Shown here piece after piece: positions 35,618 to 43,191 of a stretch of DNA of 44,408 bases (positions within the stretch are counted from its first letter, which is position 1; the number at the start of each line of letters is the position of its first letter). Both the position numbers and the translations under genes were made by a program. The notes beneath the pieces were generated by a model. It ran no database searches. It was not told where the DNA came from and saw nothing but the letters and a program-made list of their open reading frames with translations. Source of the DNA: an uncultured Pygmaiobacter sp. (GTDB lineage: Bacteria > Bacillota > Clostridia > Oscillospirales > Ruminococcaceae). The stretch covers positions 1 through 44,408 of the forward strand of contig CALXBG010000014.1 of the NCBI GenBank assembly GCA_944386485.1. Reading direction: 5' to 3'.

Positions 35618-35654
35618 TTGTGCCAAACAGAGCAATCTGGTAAAATAAAGACAA
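35618..35654 (+). promoter_or_regulatory. tetR promoter with candidate operator half-site
   Basis: TTGTGC (35618-35623) and TAAAAT (35641-35646) are 17 bases apart. The -10 box is overlapped by AATAAAGACAA (35644-35654), whose exact reverse complement recurs upstream of the gene at 36425. Confidence 0.5.
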
Positions 35655-35689
35655 AAACAAAGAAATGTATTTAAGAGGGGGTGCGGCAG

Positions 35690-36313
35690 GTGCCGAAGGT
35701 CGGATATTCACAACAGGAACGGGCGCAGATCCGCCGTGCATTGGTCGATACCGCGCTCACTTTGATGGCAAAGCAGGGGATCCGCCATACGACGGTGGAG
35801 CAGATTTACAAATCGGTTGGCATCTCCCGCAGCTTTTTTTACAGCTTTTTTCCCACCAAGGAGGACCTGATCGTCGAAACCTTTTACCTTCAGCAACCGC
35901 GGATACTCGCATATGCCCGCAGCTTGATGGAAGATCCCGCGCTCAGCTGGCGGGAAGGGGTACGGCAGTTTTTGCAGGCCTGCTGCTGGGGTGAGCGCAG
36001 CGGTATCGCGGTGATGACGATTGAAGAACAGCAACAGCTTTTTGCCCGCCTGTCCGAGGAGAGTATGCAGACCTTCCGTTTCCGGCAGCGGCAGCTTTTC
36101 GGCCGGCTGCTCGAGTGCTTCGGTATCCGGGCGAATGACGATCGCATCAACCTGTTTACCAACATCAGCCTGACGGCGATGATCGTGCGCCGGGCGATCC
36201 CGGAGACCCTGCCTTTTTTCGTACCACAGGCCGCCCAGGCAACGGTCGATTTTCAGATCGAAGCTATCCTCGACGCGCTTGAGAAGATGGCCGAACAGCC
36301 GGCGTCGGGCTGA
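35690..36313 (+). CDS. TetR/AcrR-family transcriptional regulator
   Basis: The 207-residue protein has a TetR helix-turn-helix at about 10-57 (MAKQGIRHTTVEQIYKSVGISRSFFYSFFPTKEDLI) and a helical ligand-binding domain with no recognisable subfamily. The GTG at 35690 is chosen because AAGAGGGG ends nine bases before it; the GTG at 35681 directly abuts that site. It is divergent from the COG3044 ATPase gene, and two genes of little-known function lie downstream, all plausible targets. Confidence 0.85.
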   Translation: MPKVGYSQQERAQIRRALVDTALTLMAKQGIRHTTVEQIYKSVGISRSFFYSFFPTKEDLIVETFYLQQPRILAYARSLMEDPALSWREGVRQFLQACCWGERSGIAVMTIEEQQQLFARLSEESMQTFRFRQRQLFGRLLECFGIRANDDRINLFTNISLTAMIVRRAIPETLPFFVPQAAQATVDFQIEAILDALEKMAEQPASG

Positions 36314-36327
36314 TGGCCCGTGCCGCG

Positions 36328-36355
36328 CGGCGGGATGCGCTGCCCGCCGTTTTTT
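36328..36355 (+). terminator. Terminator after tetR
   Basis: CGGCGGG (36328-36334) and CCCGCCG (36343-36349) flank ATGCGCTG and are followed by six T. Confidence 0.8.
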
Positions 36356-36363
36356 ATCCGAAA

Positions 36364-36395
36364 AATAAAGATGATTTTTTAATATTGTCTTTATT
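36364..36395. promoter_or_regulatory. Inverted repeat upstream of the 161-residue protein gene, candidate TetR operator
   Basis: AATAAAGA (36364-36371) and TCTTTATT (36388-36395) are perfect eight-base arms 16 bases apart. The right part, TTGTCTTTATT, is the reverse complement of the motif in the tetR promoter. Confidence 0.45.
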
Positions 36396-36424
36396 CAATA
36401 GTGAAAAACAAGGAGGACAACAAG

Positions 36425-36910
36425 ATGGGACTGTTCGACAGATTCTTCAAAGGACCCGAGATCGACACCGCAAAGAGTGAGGCGAACGCAAAAAAGATGC
36501 GCGCGCTTTTTGATAGTGTAGTCGAAAACGGAGCAGATTACCGGTTGATCTTCGGGTATACCGAGGATGTCAGCCGGTTCAACTACGGCTTTGTCCACGG
36601 CAGCAAGACCAAGATCGGCAATCTGATCGTTGGCTGGAATGAGGCGGGCGAGACCATTGTGGTTGTTCCCACCGTGCCGGATCTTTCGGGCTGCGGTACG
36701 CCGACGGTCTACCGGCGCAGCGAGATTCTGAAAGCCTATCGCAACAAATATCCCACCGACGCCTTCGTCATCTATCCCGACCGCAAGGGGTATCTTGCGA
36801 TCAACGCCTATGACTGGCTGGACGATGAAAAGCTGTATGTGTATGTCTCACAGGAGCAAGAGCTTGCAGCCTTTACCGATTTCTTCACCCATCGCTTTAC
36901 AAAGAAGTAA
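36425..36910 (+). CDS. Uncharacterised 161-residue protein
   Basis: I do not recognise the family. The protein begins MGLFDRFFKGPE, a start often seen in small soluble accessory proteins, and has no signal peptide or membrane segment. The middle part alternates short hydrophobic strands (NLIVGW, ETIVVVPTV, AFVIYP) with polar turns, suggesting an alpha/beta fold. Cysteine is almost absent (one residue). AAGGAGG precedes the ATG. It is followed after 26 bases by the DUF1266 gene, and the two probably form one transcript with its own promoter after the tetR terminator. Confidence 0.7.
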   Translation: MGLFDRFFKGPEIDTAKSEANAKKMRALFDSVVENGADYRLIFGYTEDVSRFNYGFVHGSKTKIGNLIVGWNEAGETIVVVPTVPDLSGCGTPTVYRRSEILKAYRNKYPTDAFVIYPDRKGYLAINAYDWLDDEKLYVYVSQEQELAAFTDFFTHRFTKK

Positions 36911-36936
36911 ACCGGGAGGACGCAGGAGGATGCAGA

Positions 36937-38082
36937 ATGTTTGATCTGGATGAAATCTACCGCCGGGTGCAGCGCGCAAATGAGCAGGCGGCACAGACGA
37001 TGCAGGAGCTTAAGGAGAAGGCCGAACAGGCCGCGCCAAAGGAGCCGGAACCGGCCCGGGAGGAAAAAACGCGGGAGGACGATGGACGGCGGCTGGAGAT
37101 TTTAGGGCAGGAGATCACCCCCGAGCAGCTGGCGCAGATGGCGGAGGATCAGGCCCGGCTGCGCGAGAGCATTCAGCTGCAGGTCGCGGCCGCGGCGGCG
37201 GAGGGGGTACAGAGCCTGTTGCAAGCGACCGGCAGCGAGGAGATGGGATTGCTGGTATCGGCACTTGAGACCCTCATGCTTGAGGAGGATGAGGGCGAGG
37301 AAGACGAGGAGACCTTTGAACCCGAAACAGAAGAACAGCTCTGTGCACTGCTCGAGGAGACGATGGCCCGCATAGAAGCGCTGCCCGAACCCGACCCGGT
37401 TTTTTATGATCAAAGAGATCCGCGGTGGCAGCGGTTCGGGGTGTTGCTCTCGGGACTTGTCTCCACCCTGAACGGCCACCGCCTGGACGGCATCGAGGTC
37501 GAGCAGCACCTGCCGGTGCTGGAACAGCAGGTGGCTTCGCTGGTTCGCCGTTCGTGGGGAATCGGCGGACGGGGCGAGCTGCTTGAGATGATTCGTTATC
37601 TGTCGCAGGAGGGGTATCAGCTGCGGTACCAGATGTATGCCCAGGCACAGGACCCCGGCGAGCTGATGGAGGACGGGGACGATGCGGAGGAGCGGGAGAA
37701 TATCGCCAGAACCTGGCGGTTTGTCCAGCGGTACCGGCAGCAGTATGGCCCTGCTTTTCTTACCGGCTGGGATGTCGGCCGTGCGGCGATGCTCGCCCGA
37801 TGGGGCTGTTATCTGGGCTGGATTACCGAGAGCGAGGCGACCGGCGTCCTTCATCATCTGTCACAGCGCGCACAGGAGGAACTGTGCAGCTGGCGGCAGT
37901 TTGCCCGGTCCTATCTTTTTGGAGGGCTGATGTGGAAGCTGCTTTGTGGGGACAATCCTTCCTCCGTCAGCAGTTATCTGGGTTACCTTGCCGATGCGGC
38001 AAGCCGGTTGATTGCCGGCCAGGAGCCGGGCGGAGAATGGGGTGCATTTCCCTGGCCTGCCCGCCGTAAGATCGGGTTTTGA
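36937..38082 (+). CDS. DUF1266 domain protein
   Basis: The 381-residue protein starts with a charged coiled-coil-like region (about 1-95, rich in Glu, Gln and Ala) and an extremely acidic stretch (about 112-130, LEEDEGEEDEETFEPE). The C-terminal half (about 195-360) fits DUF1266: RRSWGIGGRGELLEMIRYLSQEGYQ, then AFLTGWDVGRAAMLARWGCYLGWITESEA and CSWRQFARSYLFGGLMW. The function of this domain is not known. No signal peptide is visible. It is co-directional with, and probably co-transcribed with, the 161-residue protein gene. Confidence 0.75.
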   Translation: MFDLDEIYRRVQRANEQAAQTMQELKEKAEQAAPKEPEPAREEKTREDDGRRLEILGQEITPEQLAQMAEDQARLRESIQLQVAAAAAEGVQSLLQATGSEEMGLLVSALETLMLEEDEGEEDEETFEPETEEQLCALLEETMARIEALPEPDPVFYDQRDPRWQRFGVLLSGLVSTLNGHRLDGIEVEQHLPVLEQQVASLVRRSWGIGGRGELLEMIRYLSQEGYQLRYQMYAQAQDPGELMEDGDDAEERENIARTWRFVQRYRQQYGPAFLTGWDVGRAAMLARWGCYLGWITESEATGVLHHLSQRAQEELCSWRQFARSYLFGGLMWKLLCGDNPSSVSSYLGYLADAASRLIAGQEPGGEWGAFPWPARRKIGF

Positions 38083-38093
38083 ACAGATAAAAG

Positions 38094-38130
38094 ACAGGGT
38101 GCGCCCGCGATAAGGGCGCACCCTGTTTTT
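38094..38130. terminator. Bidirectional terminator between DUF1266 and S66 peptidase genes
   Basis: Perfect 13-base arms ACAGGGTGCGCCC / GGGCGCACCCTGT with a seven-base loop and T5 on the plus side. The converging minus-strand peptidase gene ends four bases away. Confidence 0.88.
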
Positions 38131-38133
38131 GTT

Positions 38134-38991
38134 TCAATCACGCGTTAGCCGGTAAAATCCGCCGATGTTCAGACAGCGGGAGGCGGGGCCGTGTCCAACC
38201 TGTTGGGTCTTTGCAATCGGCAGTGCGGGCCGGCTGATGACCTCTGCGACCAGCTGGCCGACCGCGACCGGGGAGAGCGTTTCTTCCAGCTGGGTGAAGG
38301 TCCCAAGCATCAGCCCGGCAATCCGGTCAAAGACCCCCATCTGTTTTAGCTGGGATAGATAGGTCACCAGCTGCGGCACACCGCCGTGCAGCCCCTCAAG
38401 AAAGAGAAGCCGGCCGGTAAAGTCCGGCAGATAACGGGTGCCGGCAAGCTTCAAAAGACAGCGCAGATTGCCGCCGACGAGGATTCCCTCCATCTGCTCG
38501 CCCTGCACAAAGCGCCAGTCGGCTGAAAACAGCCCGTCGCTCCCGCCGAACGCCGAATCAACAAACCGCCGGGTCTGCGCCGCGCCGTCTTCGCCAACCA
38601 GCGTCCGCAGCTGGAACAACCGGCCCGGTTGACCGGTCATCTGCCAGATGGCATTGAGCAGCACCGTCAGATCGCTATACCCCCAAAAGGGCTTCGGATT
38701 TGCCCGGATCAGCGTCCAGTCCAGCCGGGACAGCAGCTCATTGGCAAGGTCGCCGCCCGAAAGGTCAAAGATCGACCGCAGATCGCCGTCGGCATAGCAG
38801 CGCATCAGAGCGGCCGCCCGCGCGTCGGGGTCTGACCTCGGCTGTCCCGCAGCAAAGAGACAGTCGCTCAATACCGGAACCAGCCCGAGATTAGACAGCC
38901 GGTCACAGAGCAGATCGATTCGTCCCCGCTCGGCATCGGGCAGCGGGTTGGAACAGGCGACAAGGCCGATCCGGTCCCCGGGTTGTAACAT
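38134..38991 (-). CDS. S66-family peptidase (LD-carboxypeptidase / MccF-like)
   Basis: The 285-residue cytoplasmic serine peptidase carries the S66 triad Ser106 (WGYSDLTVL), Glu199 (LFLEGLHGG) and His267 (QVGHGPA). Family members either trim murein tetrapeptides (LdcA) or hydrolyse aminoacyl-nucleotide toxins such as processed microcin C (MccF). The motifs do not decide between them. The ATG at 38991 follows GAGGAGG; the frame upstream to 39036 has no support. It follows a GNAT gene after 90 bases and is the last gene of the minus-strand run that begins at 42418. Confidence 0.88.
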   Translation of the reverse strand: MLQPGDRIGLVACSNPLPDAERGRIDLLCDRLSNLGLVPVLSDCLFAAGQPRSDPDARAAALMRCYADGDLRSIFDLSGGDLANELLSRLDWTLIRANPKPFWGYSDLTVLLNAIWQMTGQPGRLFQLRTLVGEDGAAQTRRFVDSAFGGSDGLFSADWRFVQGEQMEGILVGGNLRCLLKLAGTRYLPDFTGRLLFLEGLHGGVPQLVTYLSQLKQMGVFDRIAGLMLGTFTQLEETLSPVAVGQLVAEVISRPALPIAKTQQVGHGPASRCLNIGGFYRLTRD

Positions 38992-39081
38992 ACAAAATGC
39001 CTCCTCATTATCAGTCGGATGAAAATATCCCTGCAATCACGGCATCCGGTTTTTATTGGTTGAATCCGGATTTTAGGTCTC

Positions 39082-39561
39082 TCAGATGCCGGCATCTTTG
39101 AATTCATTTTCGCGTTGCCGCGGGAGGATGAATTCCTGTACCGGGTAGCCGAACTCCTCGGTCAGCTCTCCCTCCATAAAACCCATCCGGCGGTAAAAGG
39201 CGCGCGCGGCGACCCCGCGCGGGTCTTCCTGCCGGTAGGTGGTCACGGTGACTGATTTGCCCTCCTCCAGCTGATCCAGCATCCGCGTGACCAACTGCCG
39301 CGCGATCTGACGCCTGCGGTAAGACGGGTCAACCGCCAGAAAACACAGCGCGCCGGGGTCTCGCGAGAACAAAAGTGCTCCGGCGATTTGATCGCCCTCT
39401 ACCGCACAGAGGGCGGATTGTTCCGCGATAAACCGCAGAACCGTATTCCGATGCTCCGCCATTGCACCGGCGGTCTCCAGCCCCGGAAAGACGTCCCGAA
39501 CCCGTTCTACCAGCGCCATCCAGGCGTCGATATCCTGTTTTTGTGCAAATCTGATCTCCAT
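39082..39561 (-). CDS. GNAT-family N-acetyltransferase
   Basis: The 159-residue protein has the acetyl-CoA-binding motif A in LCFLAVDPSYRRRQIARQLVTRML (about residues 72-95) and the closing ARAFYRRMGFMEGEL of GNAT enzymes. The Q/RxxGxG/A loop is changed to RRQIA. The substrate is unknown. AAAGGGG precedes the ATG. It lies 18 bases after the SRPBCC gene and upstream of the S66 peptidase; a GNAT plus S66 pair recalls the two self-immunity activities of the microcin C system. Confidence 0.85.
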   Translation of the reverse strand: MEIRFAQKQDIDAWMALVERVRDVFPGLETAGAMAEHRNTVLRFIAEQSALCAVEGDQIAGALLFSRDPGALCFLAVDPSYRRRQIARQLVTRMLDQLEEGKSVTVTTYRQEDPRGVAARAFYRRMGFMEGELTEEFGYPVQEFILPRQRENEFKDAGI

Positions 39562-39579
39562 GACCGGATTCCCCTTTCA

Positions 39580-39990
39580 TCAAATACAGCGCAACCTGCG
39601 GCAAATTTCCCGCCGCAGATCGTCGAGATACCGCCGCTGCTGCCGTTTCAGATAGCCCGGAACAAGGGGGCGCATCCACCGGCGTTTTGCAAGGACCGTC
39701 TCGGTACAGGTCAGCCGGACGCCGCCGGGCACAGGCTCAAAGATCCCCTCCCAGGAACCGGTCATATTATCGCTTTCCATCGAAAATGCCCATCGGCGGG
39801 GCGGTTCGTAAACAGTAACGGCAAAGCGGGTGGCATAACCGCTTTTTGTGTGTTCCACAAAATGAAGGTCGTCCAAAACCTCCACCCGCGCAAGATCGCT
39901 GCGCCATGCGGTGTGCGAGAGGTCGGTCACAATCTGCCATACCTGTTCTGCCGGGCAGGAAAAACAGACGATCGCTTTCCGGGTTGCCAT
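39580..39990 (-). CDS. SRPBCC (START-like) domain protein
   Basis: The 136-residue protein has the SRPBCC pattern: IVCFSCPAEQVWQIVTDLSHTAWRSDL at the start, a central strand set ending MTGSWEGIFEPVPGGVRLTCTETV, and a long C-terminal helix (QQRRYLDDLRREICRRL). These proteins bind hydrophobic ligands in a deep cavity; the ligand is unknown. The gene starts four bases after the DUF3795 stop, with its ribosome binding site inside that gene. Confidence 0.8.
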   Translation of the reverse strand: MATRKAIVCFSCPAEQVWQIVTDLSHTAWRSDLARVEVLDDLHFVEHTKSGYATRFAVTVYEPPRRWAFSMESDNMTGSWEGIFEPVPGGVRLTCTETVLAKRRWMRPLVPGYLKRQQRRYLDDLRREICRRLRCI

Positions 39991-39994
39991 CCGC

Positions 39995-40552
39995 TCATCC
40001 CTTCTTTGACTTTTTGTTTAGGCGCAGGCTGATACCCTGGCGGCCTGCCGCCTGCTGAAGTAATGCCGCCGCGGCGAGCGCCCGTTCCTTGACCGGCTGC
40101 TCTGATAATTCGGGCTGGTCGTTCAGAGCGGTCATTACCGCGCGCAGATCCGCAAGCGGCAACAGGTAGACCGCTGTGTTGAATAAAGTTTTGCGGCGCC
40201 CATCATTGTATCCGGCCAAAAGCGCGTTCAGGATGGTGCGCTTTTCCTCGATTCGGGAAAGATATTCCTCGAGTCCCACCTGCCGGGCCAGCGCGATGTC
40301 CGCTGTTCTGCTGCGGTGGGGGACAAAGGAGTCGGCGTCGTCAAACCCGTCATAGTGGGCGCAAGGGTATTCCGGACATTCCCAGCAAAAAGAGACGCCG
40401 CCATGCTGGAGAGAGCATTTTGCTATCGCACAGCTCTGGTTGCCCGCGCCGCCGCCGCAGCCGGGACACCAGCCGCCCAGCTGCATGGCGCACAGGGCGC
40501 AGTTGAGACCGCAGAGGGAAAAACGGGTCTGTGTACGAATAAAATCTTTCAT
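39995..40552 (-). CDS. DUF3795-type cysteine-rich protein
   Basis: The 185-residue protein starts with a cysteine-rich segment (FSLCGLNCALCAMQLGGWCPGC, then CAIAKCSLQ, then FCWECPEYPC) typical of DUF3795 and likely to bind zinc or an Fe-S cluster. The C-terminal half is helical. The ATG at 40552 follows AAGGAG by six bases and overlaps the stop of the upstream GyrI-like gene as ATGA, so the two are translationally coupled. The function is unknown. Confidence 0.82.
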   Translation of the reverse strand: MKDFIRTQTRFSLCGLNCALCAMQLGGWCPGCGGGAGNQSCAIAKCSLQHGGVSFCWECPEYPCAHYDGFDDADSFVPHRSRTADIALARQVGLEEYLSRIEEKRTILNALLAGYNDGRRKTLFNTAVYLLPLADLRAVMTALNDQPELSEQPVKERALAAAALLQQAAGRQGISLRLNKKSKKG

Positions 40553-41184
40553 CGCGCGCTCCTTATCGGATGTCGGATAACGGTTTTCATCCGCTCCGGC
40601 TTGCACCGCCGCGGATCGTTCAAGTAAATTTCATGGTGGAACCGTTCTTGCCCAAAATCCGTTTCATAGCCCTGATGCACCGCATACGCATCCATCGCCG
40701 CCACGGTGGCGGGTTCGTCGTCATAGGGGCCAAGGTGCATGCATTGCACACAGAGCCCTTCCTGCCAGCGGAAAAATTTTACCGCTGAAAAATCCTGCTG
40801 TTTCTTTCTGGCCGCTTCCTGAACGGCCCATTCGAAAACTTTCTGTGTTGCAAACTCGGGCAGGCGGATGAGGGAGATCCACCAAAAATCCTTCTTGCGG
40901 GAATAATCCACGCCCTGTGTATCCTCTTGCCACCACAGCCCCTCCAGCGGAGGCACCACATAGTCGAAATAGCCCTCCGGTACGTGGTCGCTCCGCTTGC
41001 TCATCTTGATGGTGAATGCCACGGCATACAGCAGCCCGACCGCCTGTTGGTAGGCTCCGCCCTCCTCGTTGGGGTCGCCCTGCCCCTGCACCGCGAGAAA
41101 ATTCATCGCGGGCACCGTGATGATGGCAGGCGTTTTGGGCGGGAGATAAAATTCCTTATATTCCTTTTTGTAGTCAAAAGCCAT
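40549..41184 (-). CDS. GyrI-like small-molecule-binding domain protein
   Basis: The 211-residue protein belongs to the GyrI-like group: MAFDYKKEYKEFYLPPKTPAIITVPAMNFLAVQGQGDPNE at the start, FTIKMSKRSDHVPEGYFDYVVPPLEGLWW in the middle, and CVQCMHLGPYDDEP with a conserved HEIYLNDPRR at the end. This form is a stand-alone cytoplasmic protein thought to bind, and in some members hydrolyse, cationic or electrophilic small molecules. The ATG at 41184 follows AGAGGAGGAG; an upstream 75-residue extension of the frame is not supported. It is two bases from the TfoX-N gene. Confidence 0.85.
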   Translation of the reverse strand: MAFDYKKEYKEFYLPPKTPAIITVPAMNFLAVQGQGDPNEEGGAYQQAVGLLYAVAFTIKMSKRSDHVPEGYFDYVVPPLEGLWWQEDTQGVDYSRKKDFWWISLIRLPEFATQKVFEWAVQEAARKKQQDFSAVKFFRWQEGLCVQCMHLGPYDDEPATVAAMDAYAVHQGYETDFGQERFHHEIYLNDPRRCKPERMKTVIRHPIRSAR

Positions 41185-41186
41185 GG

Positions 41187-41507
41187 CTATCTCCTCCTCT
41201 TGGACGGTCGGTTTTGAAGTGCCGGACAGGTGACCCGGACAAGGGTGGTCAAGAGATCCCGGTCGTCCACATCCTCTACCAAAAGATAATCTTTTGCACC
41301 CGCATAGGGCGGGGCCTTGGGCAGGTCCGGAAATGTCGCTTCCCCCTGCGGGGTGAGCTTGACGAAAAGCTGATCGTCGCAGATGACGGCGAAAAAGATC
41401 CCGTCGCAAAAAAGGCCGTATTCGCCGAACATCTTGCGGCTGCGAATCGCCCCGGCCTCCCGCAGCTGCTCGACCACATAGGCCACAAAATCCGGATGTG
41501 ATGCCAT
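41187..41507 (-). CDS. TfoX N-terminal domain protein
   Basis: The 106-residue protein is a single TfoX-N domain, with the telling AIRSRKMFGEYGLFCDGIFFAVICDDQLFVKLT (about 20-52). TfoX is a competence regulator in Proteobacteria, but stand-alone N-domains in Bacillota have no known function. The ATG at 41507 follows AGGAGGG. It begins two bases after the WYL regulator stop. Confidence 0.85.
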   Translation of the reverse strand: MASHPDFVAYVVEQLREAGAIRSRKMFGEYGLFCDGIFFAVICDDQLFVKLTPQGEATFPDLPKAPPYAGAKDYLLVEDVDDRDLLTTLVRVTCPALQNRPSKRRR

Positions 41508-41509
41508 GG

Positions 41510-42418
41510 TCAATCCCTCCTGTAACGATCGGCGAGTGCTGAAGTCAGCGCACCCAGCTGCTCCCGCAGTTCCTGCGGCTCCAGCAGCTCGGCCTTGTCC
41601 CCAAAGGTCAAAATCCAACTGAACAGGCTGTCCGGGTCGGGAAACCCACCGGCAAAGCGAAGCCTGCCGTCCGGTTCCACAGAAAAACAGTCCGGCCCAT
41701 ACTCTTCCACCAGACGCCAGCGACAGGCAGGATCAAAGAGAACGGTGACCTGATGGCGAATCGGGAAAATCCGTTCCGGTGCGAGGTTCGGCAATGGCGC
41801 GGGGCGGGGAGAAAAGGGCTCACCGGCGCAAAGCTCGGTCATCCGGTTGAGCTTAAACAGTCGAAAATCCTCGCGGGTCCGACACCAGCCCCATACATAC
41901 CAGGTCGACCAATGAAAAACAAGATAATAGGGCTCGACCGCCCGCGCCGACTCTCCTTTGGGAGAAAAGTAACGAAAACGGAGCATGTGATATTGTTCGA
42001 TCGCCCGCTGAATGAGCTCGATTTTTGGCGGCAGGCTGGTCTTATACCAGGAGGAGAGATCGATGAGCAGATGGGTGCCGCCGGAAATCATCGTGCTTGT
42101 TCCGGCGGCCAGCTTTTCCATCAGCTGGGCATAACGCCGGGTGCCGCTGACGCTGTCCAGACTGCGCAGTCCTGCCAAAATGGCCTGCATCTCCGGTGCG
42201 GTGAGCAGCGTGCGATCCACCCGGTACCCCTCCATAATTGAGATGCCGCCGCCGGTTCCCTGCACGGTGCAGATGGGAATACCCGCCCGGCACAGGGACT
42301 CGATATCCCGTTGGATGGTTCGTCGGGACACCTCGAACTGCTTTGCCAGTTCCGGGGCGGTGACCTTCTCCCGCTGCAACAGGATGGACAGGATACCGAT
42401 GAGACGGTCGGTTTTCAT
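41510..42418 (-). CDS. WYL-domain transcriptional regulator (YafY type)
   Basis: The 302-residue protein has an N-terminal HTH_11 (LSILLQREKVTAPELAKQFEVSRRTIQRDIESLCRAGIPI, about 8-47), a WYL sensor domain (about 140-220, HMLRFRYFSPKGESARAVEPYYLVFHWSTWYVWGWC) and a WCX extension. WYL proteins sense nucleic acids or small ligands and often control stress or defence genes. The ATG at 42418 is chosen because the helix-turn-helix begins there; AAGGGTGG lies upstream. It is the first gene of a run of seven same-strand genes with short or no gaps. Confidence 0.88.
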   Translation of the reverse strand: MKTDRLIGILSILLQREKVTAPELAKQFEVSRRTIQRDIESLCRAGIPICTVQGTGGGISIMEGYRVDRTLLTAPEMQAILAGLRSLDSVSGTRRYAQLMEKLAAGTSTMISGGTHLLIDLSSWYKTSLPPKIELIQRAIEQYHMLRFRYFSPKGESARAVEPYYLVFHWSTWYVWGWCRTREDFRLFKLNRMTELCAGEPFSPRPAPLPNLAPERIFPIRHQVTVLFDPACRWRLVEEYGPDCFSVEPDGRLRFAGGFPDPDSLFSWILTFGDKAELLEPQELREQLGALTSALADRYRRD

Positions 42419-42482
42419 GCAAGCCACCACCCTTCCCGTTTTTCTATATTGTACCATAGGAACATGACAGCTGTCTGTCCGG

Positions 42483-43070
42483 TTATTCGGCAAGCGGCGG
42501 ATTTTTTTCTTTTGAATTTTCCGGCTGCGCCGGCTCCCCAAAGAGAACATTCAGCAGTCCTGCCGCAAAGGCGCGGTGGCCCTGTTCAGTAAAATGCACG
42601 CCGTCATAAGCCAGCGGAATACCCCAATCCGCGGCATCGGCAAAGCGGATTTCGAGCCGCCGGGCAAGCGCCTCACAGCAGCGGGCAAAGGTGATCGAGT
42701 CGTCGATGAGCTGTTGATCAGGCACCCATGCGCCCCGGGTCATGGGAGGCGGCGCAATCAGCAAGATGTTATCGCGGGCCAGCGAGAGAGAACAGAGAAA
42801 ATGTTCCAGCCGGTCAGCAGCCTGTTCTGGACTGCGCCCCACGAGCAGATCGTTAGTGCCCAGCAGGAGAATCAACAGGTCGGTATCCGCAGGAAAAAAC
42901 GGCGCACAGATGGGAATTTCTCGGCCGTTTTGCCCCATATTACAGACCGTCCAACCGGTCTTTTCGGCCAGAATATCCACCCAGCGGCCTTCCTCGCCAT
43001 ATTGACCGCCCAGCCAGGAACGGGGATCATAGCCAAAAGTGTTGGAGTCGCCAAAACAGGTGACCTTCAT
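42483..43070 (-). CDS. SGNH/GDSL hydrolase
   Basis: The 195-residue esterase-like protein has the SGNH blocks: nucleophile Ser in CFGDSNTFGYD (about residue 9), Gly in NMGQNGREI, Asn in LLGTNDLL and the Asp/His pair in YDGVHFTEQGH. It is close to the GDSL type that deacylates small esters or arylesters. The ATG at 43070 follows GGAGGG; the 87-residue frame extension crosses a terminator and tRNA remnant and is not coding. No signal peptide is seen. Confidence 0.88.
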   Translation of the reverse strand: MKVTCFGDSNTFGYDPRSWLGGQYGEEGRWVDILAEKTGWTVCNMGQNGREIPICAPFFPADTDLLILLLGTNDLLVGRSPEQAADRLEHFLCSLSLARDNILLIAPPPMTRGAWVPDQQLIDDSITFARCCEALARRLEIRFADAADWGIPLAYDGVHFTEQGHRAFAAGLLNVLFGEPAQPENSKEKNPPLAE

Positions 43071-43122
43071 ATTAACCCTCCGGGGAATACAAAAAAATGA
43101 ACTCAATGCTAAAAACAAAAAA

Positions 43123-43158
43123 AGCCCGTCGTGGGCGATAAGACGCCTGCGACGGGCT
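43123..43158 (-). terminator. Strong minus-strand terminator after the tRNA remnant
   Basis: On the minus strand AGCCCGTCGCAGGCG and CGCCCACGACGGGCT form a 15-base stem (two wobbles) with a six-base loop, followed by TTTTTTTG. It overlaps the tRNA CCA end. Confidence 0.88.
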
Positions 43159-43191
43159 GGTCCGAGACGGGAAACTCGAACTCCCGGCCCA
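43158..43191 (-). pseudogene. tRNA 3' fragment (T-arm, acceptor 3' strand and CCA)
   Basis: On the minus strand GGGAG-TTCGAGT-TTCCC forms a five-base-pair T stem with a canonical TTCGA loop, then GTCTCGG, discriminator A and encoded CCA. No matching 5' acceptor strand (CCGAGAC), D arm or anticodon arm occurs in the 100 bases upstream. This looks like a truncated tRNA or an attachment-site copy. The rest of the 43071-43381 gap holds only the terminator and no gene. Confidence 0.6.
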
